The notes below the pieces were generated by a model, which was not told the origin of the DNA, did not search any database, and saw nothing but the letters and a program-made list of their open reading frames with translations. A DNA stretch of 59,155 nt. Source: Syntrophobacteraceae bacterium (GTDB taxonomy: Bacteria > Desulfobacterota > Syntrophobacteria > Syntrophobacterales > Syntrophobacteraceae). Positions 15,866 to 25,584 of the stretch are shown here, in pieces. Numbering within the stretch: the first letter of the stretch is position 1; the number at the start of each line of letters is the position of its first letter. The stretch is taken from assembly GCA_031292195.1 (NCBI GenBank), contig JARLHP010000122.1:1-59155 (forward strand), in the 5' to 3' direction. A program made the translations under genes and the position numbers.

Positions 15866-18800
15866 CTATAACGACCCTGACAGGCGAAACCGCTGCAATT
15901 CAGGCAGGTTGAAAGGGTTAAACACACTGTTTGCCCGTAATTCATATATTGCGGTGTGGCCGCCGACCTGGAAAGTGATCCTGAAGACATCCCCAAGGCT
16001 GGTACGCTGTAGGTTGGATTTTTCAAGCACCCTGAACCACGCCCAGGGCCCCTCTTCCATTTCGGTTACCGCCTTGCCGTCGGTGGTCATGAAACTCAAT
16101 ATCACCCCCTGGTTGGAGTTTGGACCCGGCCACTGAAAATTGACGGTATTGGTCTGGCCGTGAGCATACTCATCGGTCTGACCTTCGACATTGATTCGAA
16201 AACTGGCCGCATTGGAATCCAGATATATTGGTTTGAGCATAAACTGAACGCCGGGCGCCGATTGACCTGGAGCAAAGAAGGCATTGCGGATCTTCGAGGC
16301 GTATTGGAACTCTCTGATGACCTGGGCAGACAGGTGTATCCCCTGATTGTCCATGGACTCCTGCCGCCAGGTATTTGTGTCTACGAATGATTTGAGATAG
16401 GTTGCGAAGAACTTGTCCATAATGCCCTGAGGGCCGAAAAAGCGGACAAAATCAGTCATCGTGGCGTCATTTCGGCTGTTTCGAAACAGGGGATATCGTC
16501 CATCCAGGCTCGCCCTGTAATAGTTCACCACGTCGGTTCGCCATGCGCTGTTCATCTCCGATTTGGCGTTTTCCAGTGTGGTTGCCCAACCGGTGGCGGC
16601 CAGCGTGCTCAACCATGCATGGAGAGGTTCAGGAAGGCGGGAGAATTCCAGGCCGGCCCTCTTCATCACGTCCTGTGCGCCGAAACCGCTCATTCTCTCC
16701 TGCGCAAACTTAAGCGCCTGCTCTTCGCTGTTAGCTCCGCCGGTGACCTGCATGAGAAGGTCCCTTATCTCGTTGATGTGTTTTATCACTTCCTCCAGCG
16801 GAGGTGGCGCCTGGCCGCTGGTTTCCACCAGTCGGTCCAGGCCCTGAAAACCGGACTCCAGTTGAAGAGCCGGACCGGTCGAGACTATCTCCGGATCCTC
16901 AGGTGTTGCCAATGGCGAGCCTTTCTCGGCTGCCGCCGCTTGTTTGGAATCTGTGAGATGCGCAAGGCGGGTGTTTTTTTCAACCGCCCGCAGCAGCGGC
17001 CGCAGTGGAGTATCCGGACCGGAAAGCTGGTCGAGGATTTGGATCGTCCCGTATATGCCCTTTGGCTTTTTGATCGTCAGGTTCGACAGTAGTTTGCGCC
17101 AAACCAGTGCATACTCGGCAAAATACTGCCTCTGCAAATCGCCGTATAATAACGTCAAATTACGCGACTTATTCGGTTGCCGCCGCACCGGATACTGGTT
17201 CAAGACCCAATCCTCTTTGAGGGTCCGATTGACCAGATCCAGGCCTTGCTTTCTAAAGTAGGCGTCATAGCCCCGGGAAGTGTAGAACCCTGGAATTGAA
17301 ATCGACTCGAGGACCTTGCCGTCTTTTGTCATAAAAACGTCTCCGGCCCTGGGGACGGCGTCCAGGAGTCGAAAGTCGTTTGTGTGGTCGGCCAGTGCAA
17401 CGCTTTTCAACTGATTGTAGAGTTGCGTTCCAAGTGGCACCGACTTTAGTTTTTGCCGAGCATTCTCAAGCAACTGCTGGTCGACCGGCATGGGCTTATC
17501 GAGCACTTTCAAAAGAGCGTCCGAATGCACCTCTATATGCTGCTGAAATTTGGGTTCCCGGGGATAAATACGCTCCAAGCAGTCCCTGATCGAGCTCGAA
17601 GCAATGCTGGTGTTCATTTTTTCGGGAAGGGCCAACATCAGGTACGTTCGGAGCAGTTCGTAGAGGTAGCCGGAATCGGCGTCATCGCTTCGCGCCAGGA
17701 TTTGTCTCATCTGCTGCTTGATCTGCAGGTTGATTTGAGGGAGAAGATCGGCCACAAGTCTTTGCTCATAAACCTCATTTACCCCTGCGTTTACCTTGTC
17801 CCCCTGGTAGAGACCGAAGCTCATCGTCCACGAGTGTTTACTATAGACTCGTTTTGCGGCGGCGATGGCATCGAGCCGTTCGATGATCTTTCGCATGGCG
17901 TCGTCGGGGGTTGCCGGGCCGGCGGAAACGAGACGGTAATTGTCAAGTTTTTTCCGGACTTGCGCTATGGCCTGGCTGTTTTTGATGTAGCTCACAGACC
18001 ACAGGGTGAGCAGGCCGAAAGTCAAAAGAAATAGAGAGGCATATGCCGCCCGCTGCAACCATACCCTCCTGGACTCGATTCGGGGATCCAGTCCGGCAAG
18101 TTCTGCTTCCGGCAGAATCACCTCCTTGAGCAGTCGTGTGATGAAAAAGCTCTTCGGGCGGCCCTGGAAAACAGGGAGTTCGTGGCGCTCCATCCCATAG
18201 ACGCCGGCCAACACCCCCATTACCCTGTCAATGGGCGTGCCCTCCTGGGTGCCGCTTGTAAAATAGACACCGCGCAAAAAGGCCTTGATTTCGAAACGGC
18301 TGCTGCCGAAGATATCACGCAGGAAGGCTGATATCACAGGTTTGATGGTTGCAAGTTGTTGGGTGTAGCAAAAGATAGTGCCGCGTCGATTGACGTCGCG
18401 CTCCTCCTGGATCCTTTTCAGGGTCCAGTGCTCGAGCCGGCCCAAGACTTCATCAAAATTGGTTTCCAAACGGGAAATCAGCTCTTCCAGCCGCTGTTTG
18501 GAAACCTCAAGGGGAAAAGTCTCCCCCCATACCTGGCTCCTTTCCGCCTGGGTCAATTCGGAAAAGAAATCACTGAAACCTGCGATCAGATCGCACTTGG
18601 TAAAAATCATGTAGACGGGAAAGCGATTGGACAAGGTCTTATAGAGTTCGTTTATCCGCAGGCGCAGTTCCCTGGCCCGCCTGCTCCGCTGCTCTTCGCT
18701 CATCTCCACCAGTTCCGACATGCTCATCGCCAGCAAAACGCCGTTAATGGGACGCCGGGGCCGGTATTTTTTGAGTAACCCGAGAAAAGATGTCCAGGCG

Positions 18801-19414
18801 GCCTTGTCCACTGGCTGGTAGCTGTCATGGGTTGTATAGCGGCCGGCGGTGTCTAGAAAAATAGCTTCGTCGGTGAAAAACCAGTCGCAATTGCGCGTTC
18901 CCCCCACTCCTCTTACAGGGCCGTCGCCGAGCTGGCCCGAGAGAGGGAAATCCAGCCCGGAATTGCGCAAGAAAGTGGTCTTGCCCGCACCCGGGCCGCC
19001 TATGATCACATACCAGGGGAGTTCATACAGGAAGGCGCTGTTCAGTCGGCCCTTTTTGCTGGTCTTTTTCAGAAGATGCAATGCCTCTTCGAACCTACCG
19101 TGAAGGGCCGCGATCTCCTCGCCCTGCGCCTCCTCGACGGCCTGTCTGTCGGCCCCGGTCCCGGGAACCGACAGGTTTGTCATCAGTTGCTGACCTCTTT
19201 CCCTGGCGCGGAAGTGCTCAAACAGGGTGTAAGCCCCCCAGATCGCAATGACGATCAGAACGGCCAAAAGCCTGTTAAGCCAGGGATCAATAGGTCTCCA
19301 GGTCCCAATCGATATCAGCGGGCCGCCGAACCAGAGCAATGTGCAGAAGGCGGTCAGCCCCAGCAGCCTGGCTGGAAGTTTACTTTTAATGAAATAAAAG
19401 AGGATCGAATCCAT
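15866..19414 (-). CDS. tssM: TssM, T6SS inner-membrane protein (IcmF)
   Basis: 1182 residues, full length for IcmF. Two hydrophobic helices lie near residues 15-35 and 45-65. A cytoplasmic NTPase-like domain has an intact Walker A (GGPGAGKTT near residue 139) and NCDWFFTDEAIFLDTAGRY. A third membrane helix is near 455-475 (YASLFLLTFGLLTLWSVSYI), then the large periplasmic part. TssM with TssL spans the envelope and holds the baseplate. The retained Walker A indicates an ATP-binding form. It starts 3 nt after the tssL stop (coupled). Confidence 0.96.
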   Translation of the reverse strand: MDSILFYFIKSKLPARLLGLTAFCTLLWFGGPLISIGTWRPIDPWLNRLLAVLIVIAIWGAYTLFEHFRARERGQQLMTNLSVPGTGADRQAVEEAQGEEIAALHGRFEEALHLLKKTSKKGRLNSAFLYELPWYVIIGGPGAGKTTFLRNSGLDFPLSGQLGDGPVRGVGGTRNCDWFFTDEAIFLDTAGRYTTHDSYQPVDKAAWTSFLGLLKKYRPRRPINGVLLAMSMSELVEMSEEQRSRRARELRLRINELYKTLSNRFPVYMIFTKCDLIAGFSDFFSELTQAERSQVWGETFPLEVSKQRLEELISRLETNFDEVLGRLEHWTLKRIQEERDVNRRGTIFCYTQQLATIKPVISAFLRDIFGSSRFEIKAFLRGVYFTSGTQEGTPIDRVMGVLAGVYGMERHELPVFQGRPKSFFITRLLKEVILPEAELAGLDPRIESRRVWLQRAAYASLFLLTFGLLTLWSVSYIKNSQAIAQVRKKLDNYRLVSAGPATPDDAMRKIIERLDAIAAAKRVYSKHSWTMSFGLYQGDKVNAGVNEVYEQRLVADLLPQINLQIKQQMRQILARSDDADSGYLYELLRTYLMLALPEKMNTSIASSSIRDCLERIYPREPKFQQHIEVHSDALLKVLDKPMPVDQQLLENARQKLKSVPLGTQLYNQLKSVALADHTNDFRLLDAVPRAGDVFMTKDGKVLESISIPGFYTSRGYDAYFRKQGLDLVNRTLKEDWVLNQYPVRRQPNKSRNLTLLYGDLQRQYFAEYALVWRKLLSNLTIKKPKGIYGTIQILDQLSGPDTPLRPLLRAVEKNTRLAHLTDSKQAAAAEKGSPLATPEDPEIVSTGPALQLESGFQGLDRLVETSGQAPPPLEEVIKHINEIRDLLMQVTGGANSEEQALKFAQERMSGFGAQDVMKRAGLEFSRLPEPLHAWLSTLAATGWATTLENAKSEMNSAWRTDVVNYYRASLDGRYPLFRNSRNDATMTDFVRFFGPQGIMDKFFATYLKSFVDTNTWRQESMDNQGIHLSAQVIREFQYASKIRNAFFAPGQSAPGVQFMLKPIYLDSNAASFRINVEGQTDEYAHGQTNTVNFQWPGPNSNQGVILSFMTTDGKAVTEMEEGPWAWFRVLEKSNLQRTSLGDVFRITFQVGGHTAIYELRANSVFNPFNLPELQRFRLSGSL

Positions 19415-19417
19415 ACA

Positions 19418-20710
19418 TCACCTGATAAAAATTTCAACGCGTCGATTGAGCGCCCGATGCGCAGGCGTATCATTAGGGGCAACCGGGTCCAGGGCGGCTC
19501 GTCCCTTATGGGTAACGCGGTATCCGGATGCCTGTAGACCAAGAAACTCCGCAACTCTTTTCGCGCGCGCATTGGACAAGTTCCAGTTGGAAGGAAATCG
19601 GGCAGTGAAGATACGCTTATTGTCGGTATAGCCGATTATCTCGACGCTGCCCGTTCCACTCTTGAGGGCCTGGGCTATTTTGATCAGTATCGGCTCATAT
19701 TCGCTTCGAATCCGGTCGCTGCCCGAATCGAAAGCATTGGTCAAACGAATTATCGGGCCCGGGAGCACGACTACCAGGTTCCTGGAAATTCCATTGGCTA
19801 ACAGATCGCTGAAATTGGGAAGGTTGGGCGGCGGGGGAAGCGTTGCCACAGGCTCGGGTATCTTTGCTTCCTGGCCGGCAATCGTCATCCAGTCGCCATA
19901 GATATTGTCAGAGATGCCATTGATCCGAAAAGAAAACGCCAGGTAGACGAGTAGAAGCAGCAAGGCGGCCCCGGCCCATAGCGCCCACATTGGCACGTAG
20001 CGCGCGAGGGGGCTGCGCAAATCACGCAGCCCCTGTGAGTTGACCGAAAGGTTGATCTCCGGGTTACCTCTAAGCCTTTGGATTTCCAGGTATACCTCAA
20101 GACGCAACTGCTCCAGTGCGCGATTGCCGTCAGGAATCAACCGATACTTTCCTTCAAACCCGAGGCTCAGACACATATAAGCAAATTCAAGCAGATCCAG
20201 GTTATCCCCGGGTCGTCTCATGAGACGCTCGACAATGGGAAAAAACTCTTCCCCGCCTACCGCTTCCCAGTGAAACTTGACCAAAAGGGTGTCGTGTCCC
20301 CAGAAAGACTCGCTTCCCCAGGGAGTATTGAGGACCGTCTCGTCTATCAGTGAGCAGACCAGATAGCTCGCCGTCCTTACCTGCTCTTCGGTGTAGCCCA
20401 ACTGAAGGGCCTTGTTCTGGAAAGTTCCTATCTCGGAGACCAGACGATCTTGCAATTCCTTGACAGATTGATGGAATGCAATTTTCCTCAGTTTCGGAAC
20501 CACAATGAGCAGGGGCAACGCAATTGCGGTGAGCTGATTGGCGCTCGTTATGAATTGCGCTGCCACATGGCGGTCCAACAGTGGGCGTCTGGGCTCGGGG
20601 ATGGTTGGGGGCTTTCCCACAACCGGCGCCTGCCGCCTGCGCCTGCCCGGCATGGGGCGAACAATGGTACTGCCCCCGCTTTCTTCTGAAAATGGATCAT
20701 CCCGGCTCAT
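19418..20710 (-). CDS. tssL: TssL with C-terminal OmpA peptidoglycan-binding domain (DotU/IcmH)
   Basis: 430 residues. A Pro/Arg-rich N-terminus is followed by the DotU domain (residues about 45-220; ASYLVCSLIDETVLNTPWG, FAYMCLSLGFEGKY). One membrane helix is near 243-263. A periplasmic OmpA-like domain occupies about 310-430 (IIGYTDNKR, WNLSNARAKRVAEFL, ALNRRVEIFIR). The fusion anchors the T6SS membrane complex to peptidoglycan directly. That matters here because no TssJ lipoprotein gene is present. It sits 6 nt after tssK. Confidence 0.96.
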   Translation of the reverse strand: MSRDDPFSEESGGSTIVRPMPGRRRRQAPVVGKPPTIPEPRRPLLDRHVAAQFITSANQLTAIALPLLIVVPKLRKIAFHQSVKELQDRLVSEIGTFQNKALQLGYTEEQVRTASYLVCSLIDETVLNTPWGSESFWGHDTLLVKFHWEAVGGEEFFPIVERLMRRPGDNLDLLEFAYMCLSLGFEGKYRLIPDGNRALEQLRLEVYLEIQRLRGNPEINLSVNSQGLRDLRSPLARYVPMWALWAGAALLLLLVYLAFSFRINGISDNIYGDWMTIAGQEAKIPEPVATLPPPPNLPNFSDLLANGISRNLVVVLPGPIIRLTNAFDSGSDRIRSEYEPILIKIAQALKSGTGSVEIIGYTDNKRIFTARFPSNWNLSNARAKRVAEFLGLQASGYRVTHKGRAALDPVAPNDTPAHRALNRRVEIFIR

Positions 20711-20716
20711 AGCTTA

Positions 20717-22054
20717 CTAACCCTCCCTAATAGCCCAAAGCTCCAGATTGAGTTCAGGAAAGTCTCCGCCGATCCAGATTGCAAAGCCGCTTGAACCATG
20801 CATCTTTTTCCAGTGCTCATTATGTTTATTGAGTTCGAAATAAGTAAAACCTGTCCGGTATGGAATTTCCTTGGGCGCCACAGGCAAAGGCTCGGCCGGG
20901 ATCCCGCGCAGGTGGGAGGCCACCAGTTGCTTGATTTCCTCGAAGGGGCCGATCTTTACCTGATCGGGGAAATGGTTGCGTATGGTCTCCGAGGACACCT
21001 GCGCTTTGGCCGCCAGAATGAACACAGCATTGTCCAGCAGATTCACATCGGGAAGCCGGGCCACGTAAACTCCGGATTTGGGTTTGCTAAGAGGAATCTG
21101 GATCGCTCTTCTCATTCTGTCTTTGACCAGCAGTTCCCGCAATTCCTCCATCAAGGGGAAAAAAGTATTTTGGAGGTCGTCGTGTTCGTAGACCGGAAAA
21201 TTAATCGGTCGCGTTCCGTCCTTGAAAAAGGTGGACAGTTCGCCCACCAATTGGATGAGCACCCGGTAGAACTCCTCGGGGTGAAGGCCCGCCATGCCGG
21301 TGAAGTGTTTTATCAGGGGCTGATAACGATTGATCATCTGAAGCAGCAGGAAGTCGCTGATTTCTCCCTCGCCGCCGTGGCCCGGCGCTATCAAATCCCG
21401 GGCCAGCATTTCACCCCGGATGTTCAAATAGCCGTGCGCCTCCCGCAAGAATCCGCCAAGCACCTTCGCTGCCTGGCAGTTCAGGTTGGAGGGAATATAC
21501 CGGTTGTCCAATTCAACTTCTTTGTTGGGGCGCATTTCCACAATCCGCGCCAGTCCAATGCAGGTAAAGCCGGCCCTCTCGTCGCGCTCCAGCAGGATAC
21601 GCGCCTTGAGGCTGCCGATCTGCAAAGGCGCTCTGCCTTCGGCGCCATGGTTGGAGTCTTTGACCTCACGCTCGCGGACCCGAAACCTGGACAGGACATC
21701 GGGGTCGGTCTCGCTGTCGATTTCCGCCGCATCTTCCCGCCTCACCGGCAGAGCGAGGTAGACCATTTCATTCTGAACACCCTGCGGAATGTCCACCGGC
21801 ACGGGCAGGGGATCGTCCTCAGGCATATAAAACGGTGTGCCGTCGGGAAAAATCCCCCTTATTTCCGTTAGCCCGAATTTGCCGATCTTCAGCAGGTGGT
21901 CATCTAGCGCGAATGAATACAACCCCCAGCCATAGGGGCGCAACGCCAGGCTGCGCCCGTTCACCACGTTTTCCAGGTAGCGGTCGTGCTGCTGAAAGTG
22001 TTGAGGAAGAATAAACATCCCTTGTGACCAGACCACTCTGCTGCTTGCACTCAT
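20717..22054 (-). CDS. tssK: TssK, T6SS baseplate-to-membrane connector (ImpJ/VasE)
   Basis: 445 residues with the family hallmark start VVWSQGMFILPQHFQQHDRY, then YGWGLYSFALDD. Later come YHPEEFYRVLIQLVGELSTF-like text (here HPEEFYRVLIQLVG) and FRTGFTYFELNKHNEHW. TssK trimers link the TssF/TssG wedge to TssM/TssL. It lies 55 bp after tagH. In many clusters a tssJ gene is placed at this junction, but the 55-bp gap is too short to hold one. Confidence 0.96.
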   Translation of the reverse strand: MSASSRVVWSQGMFILPQHFQQHDRYLENVVNGRSLALRPYGWGLYSFALDDHLLKIGKFGLTEIRGIFPDGTPFYMPEDDPLPVPVDIPQGVQNEMVYLALPVRREDAAEIDSETDPDVLSRFRVREREVKDSNHGAEGRAPLQIGSLKARILLERDERAGFTCIGLARIVEMRPNKEVELDNRYIPSNLNCQAAKVLGGFLREAHGYLNIRGEMLARDLIAPGHGGEGEISDFLLLQMINRYQPLIKHFTGMAGLHPEEFYRVLIQLVGELSTFFKDGTRPINFPVYEHDDLQNTFFPLMEELRELLVKDRMRRAIQIPLSKPKSGVYVARLPDVNLLDNAVFILAAKAQVSSETIRNHFPDQVKIGPFEEIKQLVASHLRGIPAEPLPVAPKEIPYRTGFTYFELNKHNEHWKKMHGSSGFAIWIGGDFPELNLELWAIREG

Positions 22055-22109
22055 CAGTTAATCCTCGCAAATTTGGGAGAGCAGGAAGAAAAAAGAGACG
22101 GTTTCCTCC

Positions 22110-23468
22110 TCATTGCTTACGCTTTTCTTCCTGCTCTTTGCTCCTGTTGCTCGCCTCAGATCTGAAGCGAAACTTCTCCAACTGATCCTCGTAAGCTTGA
22201 ATGAAGGCCTTCCCGAATATGTCTTCCAGCGCCTCTTCCTTCAGTTCCGGATAGACTTGGCAATAGGCCTTCCAGAGCTTGCTTTTGGTCTGCAGGATCG
22301 AGCCGTCCTTATTTTCCGAAAAGCGATCCGGATCGAATCTATCCAGGGCTTCTATCAATGATGCCTGGATGCCGGCATGGACGGCTACCTGGTGGTTCAT
22401 AATGTCGGCGAAGCTTTCGCGGACCGCATCCAGAGGTTCGAGAAAGCTCGGATGATCTCTTTTTACGAGTCGTCTGACGGCATCATCGAGGGTTGGTGAA
22501 AACTTCAGGGGATTGTTGGAGACAGGGCGAACCATAGTCACCGGAATACGGATCTCGGCCTTGAGCTCCGCACGCCCCCGTAAAACGGTCCAGAGGCCGT
22601 TCACCAGTTCCCTGAAAACCGCGCCAAGATTTTCCATCAACTCCGGAATATCCGTCTCCTTGAAGGATGACATTTCAATGCCCGCTCCTTTCAGGAATCT
22701 TTCGAAAAGCTCGGCGTAATCCTTTGCGGGAGCTTGACTAATCGGCTTCGGCACGATTGCCGGGGCCGGTTGCTCGATGCGCGCCGCTTCCGGTGGTTGC
22801 CGCACATCAGGTGCTCCGGGAGGTTTGGCTCCTATCCCCGGCGCCTCCTCTTCGGATTGGATAGCAGGCCCGGGGGCCAAATCGTCCGAATCCTCGAAAA
22901 ATTCATCAAGGTTTTGACCGGTTCCATCTGATTTGCCGCTTTTTTCTTCCTTCTCGGTGTCCATGAAAAAATCGTCTATATTAAGCTCACTGACTTGAAC
23001 TGAAGACCCTCCGGCATGCTCCACCGAACGAGCTTCGGGATAAACAGGTTTGCCGGTCTCTCTTTTTTGCGACGGCTCCGGCGCCGAACGGGCTCGGGGG
23101 GGCGACGGAGATGGGGGGGGCTCGAAATCAGAAGGTCTCTGAGCGGCATGACTCTCGGCAATAATGCTCACCCTGAGTTCGTAGTCTCCTATTCGCAAAA
23201 TGTCGCCGTCCAGGAGTTCCACCTCCCCACCTTCTATAGTTAAATCCCGATTATATATAAGGGTGCCGTTGGAACTCCGGTCGGCCAGGTAGTAATGGCC
23301 ATGTTGGAAGCTTATTTGCGCGTGCTGGCGTGAGACGGTTTCATCGCGCAAAACGATCGCATTGTTCGTTGACCGTCCTATAGTGCCACCCTCCTCGTTG
23401 ATAACGACGGGTGATTCCGTCCGGGCGGGTTGCCCTTGGTATTTGAGAATATCGATCCTCAGGGACAC
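22110..23468 (-). CDS. tagH: TagH, T6SS FHA-domain protein (Fha1/ImpI)
   Basis: 452 residues with a GTG start. The FHA domain (residues about 10-105) has the phosphothreonine-site motifs IGRS, SRQHA and DRSSNGT. A long low-complexity Pro/Glu/Ala linker (about 110-280) follows, then a conserved helical C-terminal domain (FLKGAGIEMSS, LWTVLRGRAELKAEIRIPVTM, LMNHQVAVHA-like pattern with AFIQAYEDQLEKFRF at the end). In characterised systems the protein is phosphorylated by PpkA and activates assembly. It is the first gene of the T6SS transcript in this window. Confidence 0.92.
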   Translation of the reverse strand: MSLRIDILKYQGQPARTESPVVINEEGGTIGRSTNNAIVLRDETVSRQHAQISFQHGHYYLADRSSNGTLIYNRDLTIEGGEVELLDGDILRIGDYELRVSIIAESHAAQRPSDFEPPPSPSPPRARSAPEPSQKRETGKPVYPEARSVEHAGGSSVQVSELNIDDFFMDTEKEEKSGKSDGTGQNLDEFFEDSDDLAPGPAIQSEEEAPGIGAKPPGAPDVRQPPEAARIEQPAPAIVPKPISQAPAKDYAELFERFLKGAGIEMSSFKETDIPELMENLGAVFRELVNGLWTVLRGRAELKAEIRIPVTMVRPVSNNPLKFSPTLDDAVRRLVKRDHPSFLEPLDAVRESFADIMNHQVAVHAGIQASLIEALDRFDPDRFSENKDGSILQTKSKLWKAYCQVYPELKEEALEDIFGKAFIQAYEDQLEKFRFRSEASNRSKEQEEKRKQ

Positions 23469-23808
23469 GTTGCATAATACCTCGCGACATAGGGTTTAAC
23501 TCCATACCACTCATTGATTCCAACGTAGGATTTGCTTAAAGGCTTGTAAAGGGTCGCCCGCAGAATCACTAAAACTGCGTACGGTCACTGTTCGCGGACA
23601 TTCTCAGGTCAAAACGAAAGCGACGGAAACCCGACAAATAGAATCAGGCTAAGGGTGAGAGTCTGGTTGAGAAATCGAGTGATAATCTTGACAGTTCCCG
23701 AGCTGCGCCTACCGTTTAATTAAGTGATACGAAACGATCCAATAGCATCGCATTGACTGATCCATCCCCGGGGTGAAGAGGGGGGAGACTATTTTACGAG
23801 GTGCAGAA
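23469..23808. other. Divergent intergenic region (tagH / DUF3238-like gene)
   Basis: 340 bp with no credible gene. It must hold the promoter of the minus-strand T6SS transcript and probably that of the plus-strand accessory genes. A TTGACA occurs at about 23689 on the plus strand, but the nearest A/T-rich -10 candidate (TTTAAT) is 21 bp away, so the promoter is not assigned. No sigma-54 site was recognised. Confidence 0.35.
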
Positions 23809-24513
23809 ATGGCTTACGGCAATCTAATTGACGACCCTGCGGGAAGTTGGCAGCAATTTCCAACTTTCTGGCTGTATTTTCGAAGATATGCGCCTTTCGA
23901 TTCATTCGCCGGCGGCAATCCTCTGGCGCCGGGGCAAAGGTCCGAGGGTGACCATCGCACCGGGGCTTCGACTTCGCTCCAGGCTACTTCCCGCACCTAC
24001 GGTTGCATATTCTTCAACGCTCACGATGGGCCAATCTACTATTTTTCGGGCTCGAGCGGAACTACTACCCATACGCTGGTCTGGGGAGACATAAAGGGGA
24101 TGGCGGATGTCTCCATGACTGTTTTCCCTATAATCCGGTACCTGCCCGGAGTCTTCGGATTTACGGCAAGAACGGCCGGCGGGTATCCATTGGCCCCCCA
24201 GGCGCTGACGCCGGAGATCAATTCAACCGTATGGACACGGATCGATTTTAGCTCACCAGGCGTGATGCGTATCAGCGGGGAGGCCTTTGGCGATGACTTC
24301 CCGAACCTCGAGGTCTTTGTGGTTTGTGCTCGATCCGGCCATTCGGCAATTCTCATCGACGGCCGTACAACGGGGGGAAAAGACACTGGACCGGATACGA
24401 GGTTGTGGGGATCACATTCCAGTCAGACTCTGGGCACGTTCTCCCAAAATCTGGGCCTGAATGCCAATGGGGAACTCGCCGGTAATTACACTGTGGGCGC
24501 CACTACGATGTGA
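23809..24513 (+). CDS. DUF3238-like protein next to T6SS
   Basis: 234 residues from ATG 23809 (GAGG 7 nt upstream; a GTG twelve codons earlier is less likely). It has no signal peptide or membrane helix. The N-terminal YAPFDSFAGGNPLAPGQ, then GDHRTGA and ATSRTY, followed later by YPLAPQALTPEIN and RISGEAFGDDFPNLEVFV, resembles the pattern of DUF3238 (FIP, GD-R, SRT, NPLAP...PSI, SG.HD.FP..E). That match is from memory and approximate. The function of the family is unknown. The gene overlaps or abuts the following OmpA-domain gene (ribosome site inside a 32-bp gap), so the two form a pair, possibly T6SS cargo or accessory proteins. Confidence 0.6.
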   Translation: MAYGNLIDDPAGSWQQFPTFWLYFRRYAPFDSFAGGNPLAPGQRSEGDHRTGASTSLQATSRTYGCIFFNAHDGPIYYFSGSSGTTTHTLVWGDIKGMADVSMTVFPIIRYLPGVFGFTARTAGGYPLAPQALTPEINSTVWTRIDFSSPGVMRISGEAFGDDFPNLEVFVVCARSGHSAILIDGRTTGGKDTGPDTRLWGSHSSQTLGTFSQNLGLNANGELAGNYTVGATTM

Positions 24514-24545
24514 TTCGGTTGATCTATTTTAACTGGAGGATGCCG

Positions 24546-25320
24546 ATGGGAAGGCTTCCGGTTGACGATCATCCGGGAACCCACTGGGCCGTTGCGATCA
24601 CCCAAAGCATCGGCGCCGTGGTCTATCGCCATCTCGCGCTCGATCTTGTCAATTTACAGACCGGGCGGGCGCATCGGCTGGTGATGGAGGGGCTGGGCGC
24701 GGGGCTGCAGCCGACCTGGGTGAAGAAGATCATCCCCTTTTCGGGCTCGGCGCTGATGACCGGGTACAAATATGGACTACAACGGCTGGGGCGCTTCGGT
24801 TCCCGGCATGGGGTTTTGGAACGGTGTGATCTTCGTTCATTACGGCGACGGCAAGCCGGTCGGGACGGTGGTGATCGACGTGCCCAATCCGGACATCCGG
24901 GAGGTAGAAGAGTTGTCCACGAGGTATCAGATCAGCCAGCAGGATGACTGCCTGGTGGTGCGGATTCCGGGCGACGTGCTGTTCGACTTCGACAAGGCGG
25001 AGCTTAAACCCGCGGCGCAGACGGCACTCGACAAAACGGTGATGGTGCTGAAGACCTATCCACTGCGCAAGCTCTACGTGAACGGATATACCGACAGCAT
25101 CGGAGCCGCGGGATACAACATGGACCTGTCGCTCAGGCGAGCGAAGGCGGTGGGGGACTGGTATGTCTCCAAGGGCCATCTGCCGCGGGCCATGGTCGAG
25201 CCTTGGGCGCATGGTTCAGCCGATCCGGTGGCGGCGGACAGAATCGGTGGTCGTGACAACCCGGCGGGGCGGGCGGAGAACCGGCGCGTCGAATTGTGGC
25301 TGCTGAAGCGGGAGACTTAG
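24546..25320 (+). pseudogene. OmpA-domain gene with a frameshift
   Basis: The first frame starts at ATG 24546 (GGAGG 6 nt upstream) and reads LPVDDHPGTHWAVAITQSIG to about 24775. The conserved remainder then continues in the +1 frame from about 24772 (NGWGASVPGMGFWNG, then an OmpA-like peptidoglycan-binding domain with DVLFDFDKAELKPAA, GYTDSIGAAGYN, LSLRRAKAVGDW, ENRRVELWLL) to 25320. Neither half makes sense alone, and the internal ATG at 24772 has no ribosome site. A one-base insertion, a two-base loss or a sequencing error near 24765-24790 explains it. The intact protein would be about 258 residues. The peptidoglycan-binding end suggests envelope anchoring, perhaps linked to the T6SS. Confidence 0.75.
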
Positions 25321-25584
25321 CGCCGGCGAATGGCCGGCAAGCGCTGTTGAATTTCCGGTCGGGGCGCTCATCGCCTGTGCTTTAGCCGGTCAATGATGCC
25401 GAAAGGGCGCTTTTCAACGCGCACAGTGGTTTTGACAAGAGGTAAAAACGAAATTAGCGCCTTGTTGTGGCCTGCCCCGCCAATTCTCGCCCCTTTCCCC
25501 CGCTCCGTTACGGAGGGTAAGGATAGCGCGATGTTCCAGGGCGTCAAGCGCAAAGCCTGCGCCTTGAGGGCAAGGAAAACAGTC

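Noticed and set aside
24760-24790. Programmed +1 frameshifting in the OmpA-domain gene
   Set aside because: No slippery heptamer, rare-codon stop context or stimulatory structure was seen at the junction. Mutation or sequence error is simpler.
24730-25212. Minus-strand frame of 160 codons opposite the OmpA-domain gene
   Set aside because: The plus strand carries the recognisable OmpA domain; the antisense frame has His/Arg-rich random composition.
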